Assembly (NCBI GenBank): GCA_945910005.1
Contig: OX246741.1
Span: 11,146,669-11,210,668, forward strand
From: Isoperla grammatica
Lineage: Eukaryota > Arthropoda > Insecta > Plecoptera > Perlodidae
Length of the DNA: 64,000 nt
Direction of reading: 5' to 3'
The stretch's first letter is position 1, and every line of letters begins with the position of its first letter. Below are positions 1 through 12,079 of the stretch, piece after piece. Position numbers and translations under genes: made by a program. The notes beneath the pieces are model-generated. The model saw nothing but the letters and a program-made list of their open reading frames with translations. It was not told where the DNA came from and searched no databases.

Positions 1-1435
1 TAGGGTGCTTTTCAATTTCAATTGCTTCCCGGACCAGACGGGACCGAAAATGCGTTGTTACAGCTAAAGCTCTTGTTTCTTCGAAATTAATGCGGTGACC
101 TTCGTTGAAGCTATGTTCTGCTATTGCCGACTTATCTATGTGGCCCAGTTTTGTGTGGCTAATGTGTTCTTTTAATCTCGTTGAAATTGAACGCCCTGTC
201 TGGCCTATGTACACTTTATCGCACGCGCCACACGGGATCTGGTACACACCCGACGTGTTCAGAGGCGGAAGTTTATCCTTGGCTTGAATGAGCATAGTTG
301 AAATCTTCCTGTCTGCTGAAAAAATTGTCTTAATCTGGTATTTACCTAACAACCTCCCAATACGGTCTGTTACATTTTCCACATAGGGTAAGTAGGCCTG
401 GGCAACAGCTCCTCGTCCTTCTACCTCCGACGGTTTTGAGGTCTTTGACACATTATTTACGCGTAAAGTTTGAGCTATAGCCCTATGCCCATATCCATTT
501 TGCAACAACGATGTTTTAATTGTTTTATGTTCAGAGCTCAGGTGTTTAGCATCCGAAATCCTATACGCTCTAGTAGCTAGCGTGTTGAGCACAGCGCGTA
601 TTTGAGCTGGATGGTGGTGTGAGTCAGCATGCAGATATCGACCTGTGTGGGTTGCTTTCCTATACACCGAGTGTCCCAACGTTCCATCTTCATATCTCGT
701 GACCAACACATCGAGAAAGGGTAATTTACCATCGCTCTCAACCTCCATAGTGAAAGTTATACTGTCATTTAAGCTGTTTAAGAATAACAGAAATTCATTT
801 AGCTTTCCCATGCCATGGGGCCAAACCACGAAAGTGTCGTCCACGTACCTAAACCAATGTGTCGGTGCAAACGTTGCTTTCTTAAGAGCATTGATCTCAA
901 AGTCTTCCATAAATATGTTTGCTATTGCTGGTGACGCTGGAGAACCCATCGGCGTTCCCTCCACTTGTTTGTAGTATTCACCGTCAAACATAAAATATGT
1001 CGACTTCAGGACCCCCTCCACCAAAGTTGCAATATGCGCAGGACATTTTTGGCGTATTACAGAGACCGCCTCAACTATAGGAATTTTTGTAAACAAAGAC
1101 ACCACATCAAAGCTCACTAGAATGTCATCACTTGTTAATTTCAACCCACTCAGAATGTTGACAAAATGGTATGAATCTCTTATGTAAGAAGCTGCGTCTT
1201 CTACTACGGGTTGTAATTGTCTGGCCAAATACTTTGCCAGATTGTAAGATGGAGATGCGATCGCACTTACAATTGGTCTAAGAGGAAAGTCCTGTTTATG
1301 CACCTTAGGTAGGCCATATAATCTCGGTATTCGCGAGTTCGACGGCAACAATCTCCGTTTGACATCACCGTCCAGGGGGGAACGTTTTATGTTATCGGCT
1401 ATCTCCTTCTCTGTCCGTGCAGCGATGGTAAATTA
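1..1435 (-). mobile_element. Penelope-like retroelement, RT and GIY-YIG endonuclease, partial
   Basis: Reading the minus strand from the gap to the window edge gives one uninterrupted frame. It starts with a YGLPKVHK motif (about 1325-1300), continues through reverse transcriptase blocks including GTPMGSPASP and the catalytic YVDD (836-847), and ends in a GIY-YIG nuclease domain. That domain has GVYQIPC (about 235-250), a CxxC pair, VYIGQTGRS (about 190-214) and a distal KEH...AEHSFNEGH segment. RT followed by C-terminal GIY-YIG is the diagnostic order of Penelope-like elements, which insert DNA copies by target-primed reverse transcription. The 5' part lies in the assembly gap and the 3' end is beyond the window. 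No stop or frameshift is visible over about 1.4 kb, so the copy looks recent. I cannot place it in a PLE subfamily. Confidence 0.93.
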
Positions 1436-1635
1436 NNNNNNNNNNNNNNNNNNNNNNNNNNNNNNNNNNNNNNNNNNNNNNNNNNNNNNNNNNNNNNNNN
1501 NNNNNNNNNNNNNNNNNNNNNNNNNNNNNNNNNNNNNNNNNNNNNNNNNNNNNNNNNNNNNNNNNNNNNNNNNNNNNNNNNNNNNNNNNNNNNNNNNNNN
1601 NNNNNNNNNNNNNNNNNNNNNNNNNNNNNNNNNNN
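1436..1635. other. assembly gap (200 N)
   Basis: An exact run of 200 N separates the Penelope-like frame from unrelated sequence. The 5' end of the retroelement and its insertion junction are therefore unseen. The round length suggests a scaffolding placeholder, not a measured gap. Confidence 1.
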
Positions 1636-1657
1636 GGAGTTCTTACCAAACCTTCTT

Positions 1658-1991
1658 AAGGTCGGTGCACAATTGCCCGGTAACGATAACTGTAACTATA
1701 ACGATAACGATAAAACGGTAACGGGAAGGCATTCGATGCACAATTGCCCGTTAAGCAGACGCTCGGCTATTTGCTAATACTTTAAACAGGCCGTGGACGC
1801 TTAATTCTGATTGGTCCCGTTAACGTACAGACGGGAACGGTAACGTTAAGTTAAAACTTGGCGAACTTCCCGTTCCCGTTAACGGGAAGCTCTGATTGTG
1901 CATCGTATCGTAGTTTAACATGGAATCGAAGTTTATTCCCGTTATCGTTATCGTTACAGTTATCGTTACCGGGCGATTGTGCACCGACCTT
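1658..1991. mobile_element. MITE-like inverted-repeat element with GATAAC-rich ends
   Basis: The two ends are inverted copies of about 50 bp beginning AAGGTCGGTGCACAAT and continuing through GCCCGGTAACGATAACTGTAAC with few mismatches. A second, shorter inverted pair (GATGCACAAT..., about 1735 and 1880-1905) is nested inside. No open frame exists, so it is a non-autonomous element. Flanks read TTAA on the left and TTCA on the right, which could be a decayed 4-bp target duplication, but I do not assign a superfamily. Confidence 0.65.
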
Positions 1992-2330
1992 CAATCTTGC
2001 TCGGTGAAATGTTTGACCCAACGACGCGTGCTTGGATGTTTAGCAACTGCACTTACAGTGTTGTACATTAAATAAATGAAAGTCTATATTGTTCTATGCA
2101 GTAAAAGTAGTCTCATGCTTACGACACAGCAGAGTTCAATAATACCGACCTTATTTAGGACTCGCGCCGTCTACATAAAACAGGTCTATAATTTTTGACC
2201 TTGGGTTGGATACTTGGAAATTGCCAACACATTTGACATGACCAATGGGGCTTCTGCACTCTACTTAGTGGAAGACTGGCATTATAAAGGTGTGAACGAA
2301 TGTTGGGAGTGTTATTTATTTTTACTTAAT

Positions 2331-2493
2331 ACACACCTGTGGTTATATTGCTGCCATGTTGTAAGCCTACCTCTAGTTAACACACTTGTGGTTACATTGC
2401 TGTCAGTTTGTAGGCCTACCTCTAGTAATACACACCTGTGGTAACATTGCTGCCAGGTTGTACCTCTAGTAAATACACACCTGTGGTAACATT
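2331..2493. repeat. minisatellite, about 48-bp unit, left part
   Basis: About three and a half units share the core CACCTGTGGTTACATTGCTGCCAGGTTGTA...GCCTACCTCTAGTAA (paraphrased, with unit-to-unit differences). The same unit resumes at about 2863-2931, so the array was interrupted. The 76-residue ORF that runs through it is a by-product of the repeat. Confidence 0.75.
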
Positions 2494-2511
2494 CAAATTA
2501 TTATTATTTTT

Positions 2512-2832
2512 ATTAATAACACTGTTAAACACAGCCAAGCCGGATCCTTCGTGTATATTATTTTCATTCGTCGATTCGTACTTACAGATCGGTCTACGAA
2601 ACGATTTTAAAACTTAAGATACGTTTGAAGAGCCTTTAAAATACTACGATTAGGTATCTAACTCAAATTTTGGTTAGATACCTAATCGCAGTTTTATAAG
2701 GGCTCTTCAAACATATCTTTAGTTCTAAAATCATTTTATAGACCGATCGGTTAGAACGAATCTACGAACAAAGAAAATAATATGTACCAAGGATCCAGCT
2801 CAGCTGTGTATAACAGTGTTATTATTAACAAT
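2512..2832. mobile_element. fold-back element inserted in the minisatellite
   Basis: The left and right halves are inverted copies of about 155 bp centred near 2675, with a loop of roughly 10 bases. Matching landmarks run outside in: AATAACACTGTTA, ACACAGC, GGATCC, GATCGGTCTA, TTTGAAGAG, and GATTAGGTATCTAAC. Identity between arms looks near 80-85 percent by eye, so the copy is not new. There is no coding potential. Confidence 0.75.
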
Positions 2833-2862
2833 ATTAATGTGGATTAGATACCTAATCGTAGT

Positions 2863-2931
2863 AAGGTTACATTGCTGCCAGGTGTTAAGCCTACCTCTAG
2901 TTAACACTGTGGTTAAATTCTACTAGGTTGT
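2863..2931. repeat. minisatellite, about 48-bp unit, right part
   Basis: One further unit of the array at 2331-2493 (ACATTGCTGCCAGG...CCTACCTCTAGTTAACAC) lies directly after the fold-back element. Confidence 0.65.
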
Positions 2932-3192
2932 TTTTTTTTTCCTCTTATGCAATGATGACCTTTCAGCCATTCATTTTTCTCGCTATCCAATACAAATTAG
3001 CTTCTTGATTAACAACTATCGCCCCTGCAGATAACGATCTGAGGTCGATGTAGTAGTACTGTGTATGCTATGTGATGTGTTAGTATAATATAGTAGTATA
3101 GTTCAGTAGGAGATGGAAATGTTTTGGGGGATCATCATTAATAAATATGTAATAATATGTACTAATAATAACACATACTGTTTGTTTTGCAG

Positions 3193-5294
3193 TTGTTAAT
3201 GGATTTAATTCTCTCTCATCAAATCAACTCGGACCTTCTACCAAACACCAGCACAGCTCTCTACGTTCTTATCTGCTGCTTTCAGGTAGGTTAACAATGA
3301 GCATGTTATCTATATGTACAGTAAACACATCATTGAGGTACATTGTGCGAGATCAAACAGGAAAACACTTAGAAGTAAGTAAGAAATAAAGCAAACCTTA
3401 TGCGGCGAATGTCCCCAAAGAACTACTATAGTACAGAGTTTGCCCACTGAGTCAGCGAGTAAGAAGTGATCAACAAATATATGTATATATATAAAAAAAA
3501 AATCAGAATACAGTGATGCAAGCACAGTTTTCCCATTTACAAAGTCTGCCATTTTACTATATCTATGGAGGCTAAAACAAACCATACACTGCAGTCTGCA
3601 CCATAAGGTTTTGCACCAAGTCAAATCCATCAACAGTCACGGGATTAACATGTCAAGGTTTGATTTATATTGGACTTCGGTTCATCCAAGTTCATCACAA
3701 GTGATGTACCGTACGTAGCCTGCAGTCTGAGTATACTATTTTATTATAACGAGCATCACAACAGTAGTCAAGTCCTGGCTGGCATGCCAAGATTTAAAAA
3801 AAACATCACAAATAGGCCACAACATAAACAAAACAACCCATAGACAAAATGCCATCACATAAACATTTTAATCATGCACCTTGGATTGTTGATGAGATGC
3901 AATCAATAAAACTCACAAAATCTTTCACAAACTAGATTTAAAATTTTTTTTTTTTTTACAAAACAACAGCCACGTGTGTAGCATCGATCAGCTTTATAGA
4001 ACCTGTTGGTATCACAGAAACATGCAACACATAGTTGATGAGAGTAATTTAATTGGATCTAGGCTAGGCCTATAGCACAGTTAATTAATTTAGGAGCTTA
4101 ATTTTAACAATGTAAAACTTAGGAACTAATATTGTTATAGGTACTATTCTAGTTTCTAGTATCTATTCTAATAACATTGTTCAGGGGAATAGACGAAAGG
4201 TGGTAAATACAATGTACTAGTATTTAGAAATGTAATAGTAATAGTGTACACTTAAAAGCTTATTTTACCAGTTTAGAAACATGACGCAATAAATTAGCAC
4301 CCTTAGATTTTATGTAAAATTATTTTACACCCGTGTTGTGTATCCCACAATGTACAGTACATGAAATCACATGGAATGTTGTGTTAGCCACGAAGCAGTG
4401 ACTACATAATGGAACGGGGTTCGAATGTTCTTGAGCCAAACTTGGTTGTGTAGTTCTATTTATTAATGTGTAGGCCAACCAACTGTATACTACACCTAAA
4501 AGTATTTTGTTGACCTACTCAGTTACTGGAATTGGTTTTGTTATGTATACTAGAGTTAATTTGTTACATAGTTCACTGCTAAATGAAACCAGCTAGAGCT
4601 AAGAGGTACACTTTATTCTATAAATGACTCTATTTGTAATAGTATGTATCTTGATAGGCACCACTACATTTAATCTCAAAACACAAAATATCGTTATCCT
4701 TTGGGTTGGCCATCAATTAACATACGTACCTATTTTGTCTTGCTATGAGTATTGTTTATTTTCACCTACACCCTCTAGTGTATCTTGACCCAGATATGTA
4801 CCACAAAAGTCCAAAAACAGGAAACACAAAACACAAAGGTGTCACAAAAGGGAAAAGTCCCGCCCAGTGTATGACGATGTATGTCACCTCACATGTCATT
4901 ACAGTGTATTTCAATAATGCATGCATCCAAAAAGGAGACTCCTACTCATAGTTGTAACTTCAATGAATCAAGTACAGTATTTAATTTTTTAATCTTGGTC
5001 GGAAAATTCTCTCAAGAAAGGATTGTGTACAAGTCAATGAAATCATGTTTGCCAATTTGTAAATATGTACTTAATATTGTGATTTCATTTTCTTCCCAGG
5101 ATGTCTACCAGCAACTAGTCCAGTGCCTATTGTCTGCGCAACAAGACCCCGCAATCGCCCAGCGCCTCATGAAAGCCTTCAACGACTTGACGTCAAACGT
5201 CAGACTCACAACGGAACGAGCTCACAGGCTCAAGTTCAGAGACAATTTCGAAAAGTTCATTGTCAACGTCCATGGAGTCTTAATCGTAAAGTAG
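3193..5294 (+). CDS. XPO4: exportin-4-like, last two coding exons
   Basis: Two exons join in phase 0: 3193-3285 (31 codons, after TTTTGCAG, before GTAGGT) and 5100-5294 (64 codons plus TAG, after TTCTTCCCAG). They encode a C-terminal tail that includes LLMDLILSHQINSDLLPN, then DVYQQLVQCLLSAQQDPAIA, and ends FEKFIVNVHGVLIVK. The helical repeat character and the terminal NV-G-L-VK signature fit the end of exportin-4 as I remember it. Exportin-4 is a RanGTP-dependent beta-karyopherin that exports eIF5A and SMAD3. The rest of the gene should lie upstream, to the left of the window or in sequence disrupted by the repeats and the gap. Family assignment is from memory, and a related exportin (XPO7/RANBP17) is the main alternative. 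The nearest downstream AATAAA is at 7919, which is distant, so the 3' end is unresolved. Confidence 0.72.
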
Positions 5295-8098
5295 CCATCT
5301 GTTTTTATTATCATTATCTACACATGTTTGATATGTACAGTACTAGAAAGACATGGCTCTAATCTGTACAATTTACACAATTGGCATTTTAGCATCGGTC
5401 ATAAATGAGTGACTAGTCAAAATTAACATTATGTATATCATTATACATACACACACATAGAATATATACTCACAGGCAGTGTATTTATGTTAGGATGGTG
5501 TGCAAACCTAAATTTTTTTAAGGTTTCAATCTAAACCTGTATCCGGCATTAAAATGGGTTCCACACCTCGAACCAAACCTTTCTTCCACGCTGGAATTGT
5601 ATTTACTCAAGTGGGGTTCCCAAGTGGTCGTTACCTTTATCGTAACACAAGTCACGCGTTGTTTTATTTCAAATCACTACTTTTTCATATTAGAAAATAC
5701 AACAGGCGTAGCCTAGCACGTATTTTATATATTTTTCTACGCAAACGCGAAGCCTTCAAACAGTCACCATGGCAATTTCGGTCTAGACAGTCACCGGTAA
5801 ATGGGACGACTTGATCGCGGTATTTTCTCTGCTGTTGGAACAACCGCGCGACACTCGACACGTGTCTCCCGAGTGAACGGGAATTTTGAAAGGTTCAGTT
5901 CAAGGTTGGACGTAAAAATAATGTCTCGAACCAAACCAGATTTTAGGTTCGGTTTGGACATACACCCGATTTCTGTTGTAAAGAAAGTCCAATGAAGAAG
6001 TACGGGATTGTTGAATGTAATCATTCATTTTCTTCTTTTATAATCTTTGCTTTCAAAGACTGAGAAGGAAGCGGGACACAAGTAGCAGACAGCTGTTATT
6101 ACGGTAGTTATTTTAAGTTCGCTTTTTGCCGACAGTTCCTTTCTTTTCGACCTAGGCCTAGTGTTTTTCTTTTCTGCAGTGATAGATCAATGCCAATCCT
6201 TTTTGAAAAGCAAACAAACGTTATCACATAGGAATATGTTGAATTTGAAATATGGGCAGCCTATGCTTGAATGAGGTGTGTGCTTAATCACTAAATTTTG
6301 TAAAAGACCCTGCAGTATAAGACCGATAAAAACGCCGGAAACTATATTGCACAAACACGTAGCCTAAGTTTAAGATTTATTTACTAAAGCCTAAGGTATG
6401 TCAATGGTTGTTCATTTGTGTACATACTACATCTTTTCTTTGCGATAGTTTTGTTTTCACCACTGCCGGTGGTTCTCAACTCATCGTATGAACTTAAAGA
6501 GAACTCGAACAAACTGTAAATGTACAATATATGTTACTACCATTGTGGTGTGAATTTCCACAGACTTTCTCCTACACACATACTGTGTAATTAAATTAAA
6601 GCAAACTGAGTTGATTTATAATAATGTATCAAGGCAAGAGAGTACGTAAAATAATAGTTGGTTTAAATCATTGTTATCAAAAATAACTGCTAAACACACA
6701 CACTTTGTATTGATGTGTTGTGAGTAAATATTTTATATATCAACCTAGATAACTTGAGATTGAGAACCATCGACATTCATGTGTTATTTGTTTTGTATAC
6801 GAGTCTGTTTGTTTTGTAAGCGTTGGTTCTTTCTTGTTATTACGACCTTGGAAATGTCTTCCATACGGTAACTCATAACAATGATCATTTGGAAACGACT
6901 ATGTAGATGATAGTGGTCACGAGTAGTCGAGAATGACATGCTAGAATCACGAGACTCTTGTTTTACAAATCTTACAGGCAACGAGGGCTTTCCAGCTTGC
7001 CTACTAGTTTTTACTTTGTCTTAATAACATACTTGTGATGCCTGTTTTAATGTAATTTATCAATTAAGTTTGATGTGTGCAAATAGTGGCGGCATAAGTA
7101 CGGAGGCAAGCTAATGTTCGTTTTTGGCTATTTCAACTTTGTGTTCAGTCAGACTGTCGTCAAGTATAGTTGCGATTAGCAAATAAGTTTGCTTATTTAA
7201 TATTTATAACAGCAGCCTATTCGCTTTAGCAGCTGAAACGTTTTCATGATGTTCATTAACATTTCTATGTTTTCTCACCTTGTGTACTTTCATAAGTCAT
7301 TCGAATATTATCGTATTTTTTTCTATTATAACAGTTATGTGGTGTTCTCACTCTCAGCACATTTACCCGATCCGTATCTCCCGACAGTCATCTTCCTTGC
7401 TACCCACACAACGTAAGGACTGCCAGTAAGCATTCATTGCTTGTGCAACTTTGACCTTGGATATATCGTTTTCTTGTGCTCATGGTTGGGATGGTAGTCA
7501 GCATCATTACAAACAAGAATGGGCTTTTGACAAGGAGATTTTTCCTGCTTCAAGTGTGATATTGGCCTCTTCATTTTATTAGTCATACATGCCTTGTGAA
7601 GTGTGCATAGTGTACTCTTTAGTGGGCCTCGTTATCACGATTCACTTCCATCAGCGTAAGTCATGGCAGTCCCGATTCGAATATCACAGACATTTGTATG
7701 GCACTGTAACTTTAAGTAATGAGTAGTACATTGATTTAAAGCATCCAGAAAATCCCTAATTTCTTCTTTTTAAGATACTCACTGATGTGATTTATCAAGT
7801 TTGCCATTCACGACCAGAAAAGAATGTATAGTGGAATAGGCTGAAGTTGTACTAAGTCACAAGTGAAAGCAATAGACGTTGCTTCCTTGTTGACAACAGT
7901 TTAAACAATATTTGTTTAAATAAAATTATGCTATGCACAACATCCACAATACTTTTAAAATAGTATGCTTAAAGCTGTCACGACCATCCACGCACGCCAA
8001 AAGGGAACACTGTTTAAGAGTTAGGAAGTGCCAGGCCTACGTCCATGCACCACAGAACTATTACTATTCAGGTCCCAAGGAGTCGTAGGACCGCCAGC
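5295..8098. other. non-coding interval between XPO4 tail and MANEA
   Basis: AT-rich DNA with no convincing exon. It should include the XPO4 3' UTR. A segment at about 5520-5990 begins and ends with CTCGAACCAAACC-type sequence and may be an old repeat. The short ORFs inside it lack family features. TTTATT at 7575-7580 is a possible minus-strand poly(A) signal for MANEA, and AATAAA at 7919 is a possible plus-strand one. Confidence 0.6.
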
Positions 8099-11000
8099 CT
8101 AGAGCTCTTGTTGCTTCCTGTTGTACTCGTTGATCCACCACTTGGTCAGGTTCATGTAGAAGTTCTGCCCCTCGGGCTCGTAGTCGAGGTAGGTGAAGCC
8201 CGGCGCGGACTTGGGCACGGCCGGCTCGATCTGGGTCCCCTCGTGCCACTCGTTGAACGAGGTTATCGTGACGACCCTGGCCTGGGCGGCGAGCGCGCTA
8301 CGCCACGCTACCTCGTAGTACTTGCCGTGACGACGGTGTCGCGTGTTGCCGACGTTCCAGGGGCGTACCTGGGTGTCGATGTAGCCGGGACCCACCGACG
8401 GGACGAACAGCAGAGCGTTCTGACGGGCAAACTTGCTCAGCGCGCGCCAGTTCTTCCAGGACGAGCCGTACGTGAAGCCGTTTGTGGCGAAGTAGGTGTA
8501 GAAGCCTACAAGCAAATTATTCATCCATGTTGTTATGTCCCTTTAATATAATACTGGCATCTTTTTCTTCTTATGCCAACAATTGACGTATTTGGTCGTC
8601 ATGCATTTTCGCGTTTTCCAGTAGAGATAGGATTCTTTTCTGCCTCCGCCATATCTTTTGGCATACATGTAAACAATAACTTTGCAGATAGTAACAACCA
8701 TACATAGTAATTGAATAATGCCCCCCACTGGAAATTAGTCCTCTCAACTACATGGGTCTAGTATTGATAAAATGTTTTTATTCTACTATAGTTATAAAAG
8801 TAATTTACAAAAGAGGGCAATATACTGAATTGCAATATTCTACTGAAGATGTATAGCAAATAGATGACCCAAGGAGAATTCAGATTAAATGTAGGCCTAT
8901 TGGAATGAAGGGAAGTAGTGAGCATGAAACGCTGTGCGTCTCGTTATTGGAGACTATTAATTCCTAACGCATCCAAGTCATTCATTAGCAATGCTCTTGA
9001 AAGATTTTGTACCCATGTCAAAACAACTCAATAGTCATACTATTGGCTGACAAGATCCAGCCAGCATGATGGTCAGATAGAAGAATTGTGGGTATATGAA
9101 TTGATGATCTTACAATATTGTTATAATTTATACTCTGCAGTGCTGGATTTGCATTTCTTGAATTGTTTTATGTTTTAAGGCAAAAGTATGAGCAACTAAC
9201 TACCGGTAGTGAAACTTTTTTACAACAAACGTCTTTATAACAAAATGATCTATATAACAAACTGTTTTCGGGGTCCCAAAAGGTTCTTATGCATGTAAAG
9301 GTATCTTTATAAAGAAATGTTATTTATAACAAAATCATAATTTGGCCCATAAGAGTTTGTTATAAAGAAGTTTCACATACCAACAAAGCAGTTGAGTGTT
9401 TATTATTGAGTCAGAGCGTTACAGGTACCGTCAAAGTGCGCCTTCTTGACGTCGTATCTGTGCTGCAAGTCGACGAGAAGGCCGAGGAAGATGCCGTCGA
9501 TCTGCGTCCCCCTCAGGCTGAGGTTCCCCTTGGCGCTGAGGAGTTCCCTCCACGCAGCCGCGGGCGTCAGATAAGAGTCGTACACGTAGAACACGGGCAG
9601 CTGCTTGCCGTGGCGCTCCATGCGGTAGAGGGCCGGGTGGGCGCCGTACTGCAACGCAAACACGCTCGGTACACGGCCACGCCTTCTACCGGTAGTACAC
9701 AAGTTTGTATTATGACCAAAAAGGGAGAGAAGAATAAAAAATAAAAAAATGGGAGGATTTATTGCTGAAAGAATTAAAAACTAATGTTGAAACACATTCC
9801 AAACCTGCTTCATGAAATATCGAAGGTGTTCGGCGAAGTTGATGGGGTTGCGGTTGGTGTACGGTTCGACGTGCGGCGCCACCTTAAGGTTGAAGCGATG
9901 AGCTGCGTCCAAGAGCGCGGAAAGTATCGAGTCTGGCGATTCCCCCTCGACGTCGGCCATTCCCGGAGGATACCAGGACACAACCAGCACACCTACAAAT
10001 GTACGTAGCATAGTTGGTAGGTTACATTCACGTAACGGTGCCCTGGCCGCCTTCTGTAATGCACGTTAAATGTGCGAGTTTTAGAAGTCGTGCATGCCTT
10101 TATCCCTTTGAAAAGTGTAAAAGTTGTTTGTAGTTGCATGAAAGCGAGACTTTATTTAAATACACTTGGACTAAAGTTTACTGGCAAGAGTTAAAAACTG
10201 AGAGAATATTTTTACAAATGTCTAATTAAGTACGTTCTAAGGCATAATTGGGATATATTAACAAAAATACAAACTTCCATAGGTCTAATTATATTTAAGT
10301 TAATAAACTGTTCACTTTCCTTCTCTCCATTATTTTATTGTTCTTGGCTATTTATAAATATAAACTTATTCTTTATCTTCTATATTAAATTTGGAGTATA
10401 TGAATGTACCACCCCAAAAAGTAGTGTAAACTTGCAAAAGAATATTTGTAATCTATCTTGTTATCCTCCTCGCTACATTATTGTGTTGTTCATCCATTAT
10501 CATTGCCCCCGTACTGCCTACTGCACAACAGAAATATGTACATGTGGCCACAAGTATGCATGTGAGTGTTTTTTTTTAATTCTCAATAAATAGTAATAGT
10601 ATTTTAAGTAACTTTACTTGAACATTATATAGACCTAATTACAATTCAGTATTTTGATCAAACTTTATTTTGTAAAATATTATAAAGACAACACACCTAT
10701 GCGAGCGTCGTATAACTGTTTCATGTGAGTGTTGATTATAAAAGGATCTCTGGAGCTGTAGCATCCTAATGCAGGGTAGAAGTTTGAGCCAATATCTGTT
10801 GGTGGTTGGTGAGTGCCTGTGGGATATTCTTTCTTATCTTCTTTTTTCCAGTTGGGAAGATACTCGTGGTTCCAATGTCTCCATCTCTTTTCGAAATCCA
10901 AATTTCCATACCACGAGTAATAAAAGGTGTGAATATTGTAGTTTGGTTCAGACACGTTTGGACTTCGCTCGAGAAACCTTAGTGTATCTGGTTTAACCTT

Positions 11001-11333
11001 TTTGGAAATTCTTTCGACCTTTTCACGAAGAGCTTTAAGTCTCAGTTCTGTTTTACTCAAAAAGTGTTTTGAAATAATTTCATCAGATTGCGCTACTAAA
11101 GGTTGGTCATTAATGAACTGTTTTTCAGGAGGTTCGGAGTGAGAACGAAGTGATATTTCTGTAGTTGGAAATTCTGATCCACTCTTATGTAGACAGTCCA
11201 AAGCGTGAAGTTCAGTCCAGTAATAAAGTAATAGACTAATGAATACAGAAGCAAGTGTAATGGAAAGAAGTACACAGACAAATAAATTTCGTCTTACACT
11301 GATCCAACACAACCGCATTGGCATTAGTGCCAT
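8099..11333 (-). CDS. MANEA: glycoprotein endo-alpha-1,2-mannosidase (GH99)
   Basis: Four exons in order are 11333-10697, 9992-9805, 9648-9429 and 8505-8099 (TAG). They sum to 1452 nt and give 483 residues with consistent phases (1, 0, 1). Residues about 16-39 form one hydrophobic anchor after Arg-Arg, as in a Golgi type II enzyme. A stem follows, then the GH99 domain from about residue 130 (HTFYYSWYGN, DIGSNFYPALGCYSSRDP, VSWYPPG, FYVYDSYLT, PSVGPGYIDT). The SFNEWHEGTQIE motif holds E434 and E437, matching the catalytic pair of the human enzyme. The enzyme cleaves glucosylated mannose from N-glycans in the Golgi, bypassing ER glucosidases. The human protein is 462 residues, so this one is full length. 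I chose the ATG at 11333 because the longer frame upstream has only a GTG. The first exon is AT-rich and the catalytic exons are GC-rich. Confidence 0.95.
9207..9378. mobile_element. Tc1/mariner-like MITE in MANEA last intron
   Basis: The ends are inverted, GTGAAACTT...ACAACAAACG on the left and GTTTGTTATAAAGAAGTTTCAC on the right, with a non-coding interior containing TTATGCATGTAAAGGTA. A second copy of the same element is at 49694-49852. CAGTGAAAC-type termini are common in Tc1/mariner MITEs. Superfamily assignment rests on that motif alone. Confidence 0.6.
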
Positions 11334-12079
11334 TGCCACAGACAAGACAGTAATATAAGATGTGAAGACACTAGACCCCAAGCGTAGCACCTCAAGTTGT
11401 AAGTGACATTATTTGAAAAGCCCTTAGACTAAGATAAATAACAGCATCTGCAGTTGCACCCCAGTCAGACAGTCAGGGGAAGGAAAACTTGTCTAGGCTA
11501 TCTCCAACAACCAGCCATGTAGTTTTAGTTTTAGCCCAACAATAGATTTACTAGATGCCAAAAAAAAGTAACATACTGCTGTGTAAATGTAAAAGTTTGG
11601 TAGTAGTTAATATTCCTATTCCAAACTTATTAATTATTAACTCGACACTTTGACATTTTGACGTCTTTCATTGCCACCATATAGCCATCCACTGCCACCT
11701 TACCTTCCTTCTTCAAAATTCAAGGTCTACTTGATCTCTGATCCCTAGCGGAGGAAGCTCAAAGCACAAAAGGCGACCGGCGCTCCTAGCGGAGAAGAAA
11801 TTAGAAAAAGGCGGTGGCAAAACAGCAGTAGAAAAACGCCTTCACCACGCCCATTTTGTAACACATCACCGCCCTTTTTACATTAATATGCGTGTTATTC
11901 GACCCCTCTAGAAGGCGGTGAGTCCGGTAAACTGCGCTTCCCTACCTTGCAGAGTCGCCATTTTTGCAACATGGACGAACATCCAGCAAAATAGTGAAGC
12001 CTAAATTATTTGGTGTTGGTCGAGTTAACATGGTATTTTAAGGTATTTTAGTTAATAACAATTTAAAGCAGACTCAATC
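11334..12079. promoter_or_regulatory. head-to-head interval, putative bidirectional promoter of MANEA and SCAF
   Basis: MANEA starts leftward at 11333 and the SCAF gene starts rightward at 12080. The stretch at about 11690-11990 is richer in CpG than its surroundings and contains repeated CTAGCGGAG. Both 5' UTRs must lie here or in unseen upstream exons. I see no TATA box in a convincing position. Confidence 0.45.

Noticed and set aside
1359..1721. ORFs spanning the N gap
   Set aside because: The unknown bases make any frame across the gap meaningless.
8045..8551. 168-residue plus-strand ORF
   Set aside because: It is antisense to the last MANEA exon, whose frame, splice sites and GH99 motifs are decisive.
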